Shown here: positions 12,736 to 14,066 of the stretch, one piece after another
Layout: the number at the start of each line of letters is the position of its first letter
Position numbering within the stretch: position 1 is the stretch's first letter
Source: Tissierellia bacterium
GTDB taxonomy: Bacteria > Bacillota_A > Clostridia > Tissierellales > Peptoniphilaceae
Length of the DNA: 14,066 bases
Direction: 5' to 3'
Assembly: GCA_012728775.1 (NCBI GenBank)
Contig: JAAYEN010000060.1
Location: 1 to 14,066, forward strand
The notes under the pieces: generated by a model
What the model was told of the DNA's origin: nothing
What the model saw: only the letters and a program-made list of their open reading frames with translations
The model's database searches: none
Made by a program: the position numbers and the translations under genes

Positions 12736-14066
12736 TTAGCTACCTTTTATAGTAACCAATTTATCACCTGGTAAAATTTCAGTAGTACCTATGGGAACAA
12801 CAACGCCTTGGTCAGTTCTTTGAAGCATAATTATTAGTTCATCAGTCTGTAATTCTAAGTCTTTTACCAATTTATTAGCCCATTGATGACCTTCAGGAAT
12901 AGTAAATTCTACTAGGTCATGACCAGAAGCGTCAAAATGAGTTTCCCCACCTAATACTATAATATCTCCTGTTTCGATAACAGTATCTCCTCTAGGAACA
13001 ATAGTTTTACCACCTCTATCAATTTTTGCAACTATAACATTAAACGCCAAATTTAATTCCTTTACTTGTTTTCCCACCCATCTACTATGAGATGTTATAG
13101 GAGTTTGAATGAATCCCAATTCAGATTTATCTTGGTAGTCATTAAATGTTTTTAAAACTGTATCGTTAGGATCTAGCATGTCTGTTTTCGTAGCGAAAGG
13201 CGCCATCAGCGAACCTTGCACCAGTGAAGAAAGCACACATATTCCAAATACTACGTGATATACATCAGTAACTTTACCAGCTCCTGCATTTATTGCCATT
13301 ATAGCAAAGGCAATTGCCGCTGCTCCACGAAGTCCTGCCATGGAAATCACTAAAAGTTGATTAGTCCTAAGTTTAAATGGTGCCATTAAACCAAATACCG
13401 AAAGTGGTCTGGCTATAATAGTCATAAATATCATAATTGCTGCCGCCATTGGAAGAGTTGCAAGGAATCTACTAGGTTCTGACAAAAGCCCTAGTATAAA
13501 GAAAAGACCAATTTGCATAAGATTTGAAAATCCGTCAAAGAAAAACACCGAATCCCTTTTGCCTTTAAATTGTTTATTTCCTATTATTATTCCAAAAATA
13601 TAAACTGCAAGATATCCATTACCACCTATTGCTGCAGTTGCTGAAAATGTAAGTAATGATGCAGCTACCATAAAAATAATAAATAATCCATCAGAGTCAA
13701 AACTCATCTTTCTAATTAGCTTCATCATTATATATGACATTAAAAACCCAAGTCCTATTCCAAATACCAATTGTTTTGCAATCATTAAAGGTATCGAAAT
13801 ATTATCTCCTAAAAGTATGGACAAAAACACCATAGTCATCGTATATGCACTAGGGTCATTAGATCCACTTTCTAACTCCAGTAAAGGCGCTGTGTTATAT
13901 CTTAGATTTAAATTTCTAGATCTTAATATATTAGATACGCTGGCATAGTCAGTAGATCCCACTATGGAACCTATCAACATTCCTTCTACCCAACCAAATC
14001 CAAAAAAATATCTGCAAAAAATTCCAGTCAAAACCGCCGTTGCTACTACTCCAAAAAAACTTAGAA
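12736..14066 (-). CDS. CPA1-type cation/proton antiporter with two RCK_C domains, 5' end cut by the window
   Basis: A membrane antiporter exchanging K+ or Na+ for H+, closest in layout to the NhaP2/CvrA group. The frame is open to the right edge, giving 442 visible residues. A TTG at 14031 is only an internal leucine codon, since the upstream residues (LSFFGVVATAV) continue the membrane segment. About 70-100 N-terminal residues are missing. The membrane part shows GSTD (visible residues 36-39), ESGSND with the family's N-D ion-site pair (D at 13855-13857), several long hydrophobic segments, and GLRGAAAIAFA at about 244-254. Two cytoplasmic RCK_C (TrkA_C) domains follow at about 316-373 and 384-441, each with the pattern of a strand, PxGxTxIxxGD and a final glycine. 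These regulatory domains usually sense a ligand or ion. The transported cation cannot be read from the sequence. It ends 71 bases before pheS. Confidence 0.9.
   Translation of the reverse strand, partial: LSFFGVVATAVLTGIFCRYFFGFGWVEGMLIGSIVGSTDYASVSNILRSRNLNLRYNTAPLLELESGSNDPSAYTMTMVFLSILLGDNISIPLMIAKQLVFGIGLGFLMSYIMMKLIRKMSFDSDGLFIIFMVAASLLTFSATAAIGGNGYLAVYIFGIIIGNKQFKGKRDSVFFFDGFSNLMQIGLFFILGLLSEPSRFLATLPMAAAIMIFMTIIARPLSVFGLMAPFKLRTNQLLVISMAGLRGAAAIAFAIMAINAGAGKVTDVYHVVFGICVLSSLVQGSLMAPFATKTDMLDPNDTVLKTFNDYQDKSELGFIQTPITSHSRWVGKQVKELNLAFNVIVAKIDRGGKTIVPRGDTVIETGDIIVLGGETHFDASGHDLVEFTIPEGHQWANKLVKDLELQTDELIIMLQRTDQGVVVPIGTTEILPGDKLVTIKGS

Noticed and set aside
12363..12752. Plus-strand open frame of 129 codons
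   Set aside because: Antisense to pheS and its promoter; low-complexity Phe/Ser/Leu product and no Shine-Dalgarno.
14029..14031. TTG as the antiporter start
   Set aside because: The frame stays open to the window edge and the upstream residues continue a membrane segment, so this is an internal leucine codon.
1..14066. CRISPR array, tRNA/rRNA genes, insertion sequences, prophage or defence genes
   Set aside because: No repeat-spacer pattern, tRNA-like fold, terminal inverted repeats or transposase was found, and the window is filled by housekeeping genes of uniform base composition.

Overview
The window is a low-GC, gene-dense stretch of bacterial chromosome in which every recognisable gene lies on the minus strand. 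A/T-rich codons, AGGAGG-type ribosome binding sites and the gene set (CvfB, MutS2 with a Smr domain, ZapA next to pheST) indicate a Firmicutes/Bacillota host. An anaerobic Clostridia/Tissierellia-type coccus such as a Peptoniphilaceae member is a plausible but unproven guess. No mobile element, tRNA, rRNA, CRISPR array or prophage was seen, and no stretch over 300 bases lacks a gene.

In transcription order (high to low coordinates): (i) a CPA1-type cation/proton antiporter with two C-terminal RCK_C domains, cut by the right edge (12736 to >14066). (ii) A near-consensus sigma-A promoter (12697-12725) that starts pheS-pheT (12664 to 9242), followed by a perfect intrinsic terminator. (iii) A tightly packed run of zapA, a U32/RlhA-like protein, mutS2 and cvfB (9198 to 3068), in which genes overlap, abut or sit 7 bases apart. 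(iv) A secreted L,D-transpeptidase (3004 to 2153) behind an extended -10 promoter and closed by an intrinsic terminator. (v) An alpha/beta hydrolase overlapping an RlmD-type 23S rRNA methyltransferase that is cut by the left edge (2070 to <1).

Functionally this is mostly translation and envelope housekeeping. PheST charges tRNA-Phe, the U32 protein probably modifies RNA, MutS2 probably rescues collided ribosomes, CvfB is an S1-domain RNA binder and RlmD methylates 23S rRNA. ZapA supports the FtsZ ring and the transpeptidase crosslinks or tailors peptidoglycan. The order pheS-pheT-(...)-zapA-(...)-mutS2 matches a known Firmicutes arrangement; in Bacillus subtilis rnhC, yshB and polX occupy slots that here hold only the U32 gene.

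No wholly new system is evident. The points most worth a second look are the terminator between pheT and zapA with no room for a new promoter behind it, the two four-cysteine clusters and UUG start of the U32 protein, the long coiled-coil tail on ZapA, the absence of a T-box leader before pheST, and the terminator/-10 overlap before the hydrolase.
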